DNA of 46,428 nucleotides from an uncultured Clostridia bacterium (GTDB lineage Bacteria; Bacillota; Clostridia; TANB77; CAG-508). Both the position numbers and the translations under genes were made by a program. A model generated the notes under the pieces. It was given only the letters and a program-made list of their open reading frames with translations. It searched no databases and had not been told where the DNA came from. Positions 46,196-46,428 of this stretch are shown here, piece by piece. Location: NCBI GenBank assembly GCA_947581895.1, contig CANPWE010000008.1, positions 1-46,428 of the forward strand. The letters are read 5' to 3'. Numbering within the stretch: the stretch's first letter is position 1; each line of letters opens with the position of its first letter.

Positions 46196-46255
46196 AATAA
46201 CAACCTTCTTTTTTAGTATATTAAATATCAATGTCAACTTTATGTGACTATTTCT

Positions 46256-46285
46256 ATATTACCACCTTTTTAATACCTTTGTCAA
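46256..46285 (-). promoter_or_regulatory. Promoter of the hisS leader
   Basis: Minus strand TTGACA (46280-46285), 18-base spacer, TAATAT (46256-46261). The transcript would start about 46249, giving about 240 bases of leader before hisS. Confidence 0.65.
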
Positions 46286-46324
46286 CACTTTTTTGATTTT
46301 TTTAAAATTTATCCATTTTTCTTA

Positions 46325-46428
46325 CTATTTAACACTTCTCAAACAACCAACTTCTGTAGAGTAGTCAAATTCAATAGTTATGTAATGCTTTTGCAGGAGG
46401 CAGTCAAAAAATCCAAGATAAGTATGGC
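46325..46428. repeat. Dispersed palindromic element, copy D (left part, runs off the window)
   Basis: Left flank TATTTAACACTTCTCAAAC...TGTAGAGTAG, the shared arm start, then TAATGCTTTTGCAGGAGGCAGTC, which resembles an inverted right flank (CTGCAAAAG reversed). The rest of the copy lies beyond the window. Confidence 0.75.

Noticed and set aside
46215-46237. Second promoter (TTGACA 46232-46237 with TATACT) for hisS
   Set aside because: Spacer is only 11 bases, too short for a sigma-A promoter.
46011-46250. T-box upstream of hisS
   Set aside because: No GGTGGNACC-type bulge or Stem I features; the His leader ORF explains the region better.
1-46428. CRISPR array
   Set aside because: The dispersed repeats are far apart, inverted and of variable interior; no regular repeat-spacer pattern exists.
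1-46428. Integron attC sites as an explanation of the palindromic family
   Set aside because: Some GTTAAAT-like sequences occur in the flanks, but there is no R/L box arrangement, no integrase and the genes between copies are core genes.
1-46428. tRNA or rRNA genes
   Set aside because: No stretch with cloverleaf GC content, GGTTCGAATC-type T arm or CCA end was seen.

Overview
The window is a very AT-rich (hand estimate: high twenties % G+C) stretch of a low-GC Gram-positive (Bacillota, Clostridia-like) chromosome. Supporting signs are a canonical S10-spc-alpha ribosomal protein cluster, a T-box leader on serS, DisA, paired M16 peptidases of the YmfF/YmfH type, sigma-A promoters with TTGACA/TATAAT boxes, and sporulation-related genes: two CotF-like proteins, a Spo0E-like phosphatase missing from the ORF track, and phased Spo0A-type boxes. 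Species cannot be assigned from the sequence; an uncultured gut Clostridia lineage is a plausible guess.

Layout. 1-5.6 kb (minus strand): two CotF-like genes, pcrA, a D-Ala-D-Ala carboxypeptidase, two type IV secretion pilin-like membrane proteins and the Spo0E-like gene. 5.7-9.3 kb (minus): lgt and two M16 peptidase paralogues. 9.5-13.7 kb: small DUF378 membrane protein (+), yqeY and rpsU (-), a Cys-rich membrane protein (+), a large palindromic element, then T-box-serS and engB (+). 13.8-16.1 kb (minus): ECF sigma factor with an overlapping large anti-sigma-like membrane protein. 16.3-33.6 kb (minus): the complete S10-spc-alpha cluster, rpsJ to rplQ, headed by a strong promoter and a long structured leader; rpmD (L30) is absent. 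33.7-44.6 kb (minus): cyclophilin, disA, radA, an FtsX-type ABC exporter, a class A PBP with long poly-A tracts in its 5' coding part, a LOG/TIGR00725-like protein, and a phosphoribosyltransferase-like gene broken by a frameshift. 44.7-46.2 kb: hisS behind a leader.

Most interesting observations. (1) hisS has no T-box. It is preceded by a 20-codon leader ORF with three consecutive His codons, then by mutually exclusive RNA pairings and a strong terminator: a candidate ribosome-mediated histidine attenuator. (2) Five copies of a dispersed structured element occur at about 0, 11.1, 34.8, 43.1 and 46.4 kb. They share outer flanks (left ...GAGTAG, right CGGCT..CTGCAAAAGCA). Two complete copies have perfect inverted arms of 42 and 62 bp that are unrelated to each other, enclosing unusually GC-rich loops. 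One copy supplies the last codons and stop of a gene. (3) Phased Spo0A-like boxes lie upstream of both the Spo0E-like gene and the Cys-rich membrane protein gene. (4) Long hairpins sit inside the ribosomal cluster, one of them where rpmD would be expected.
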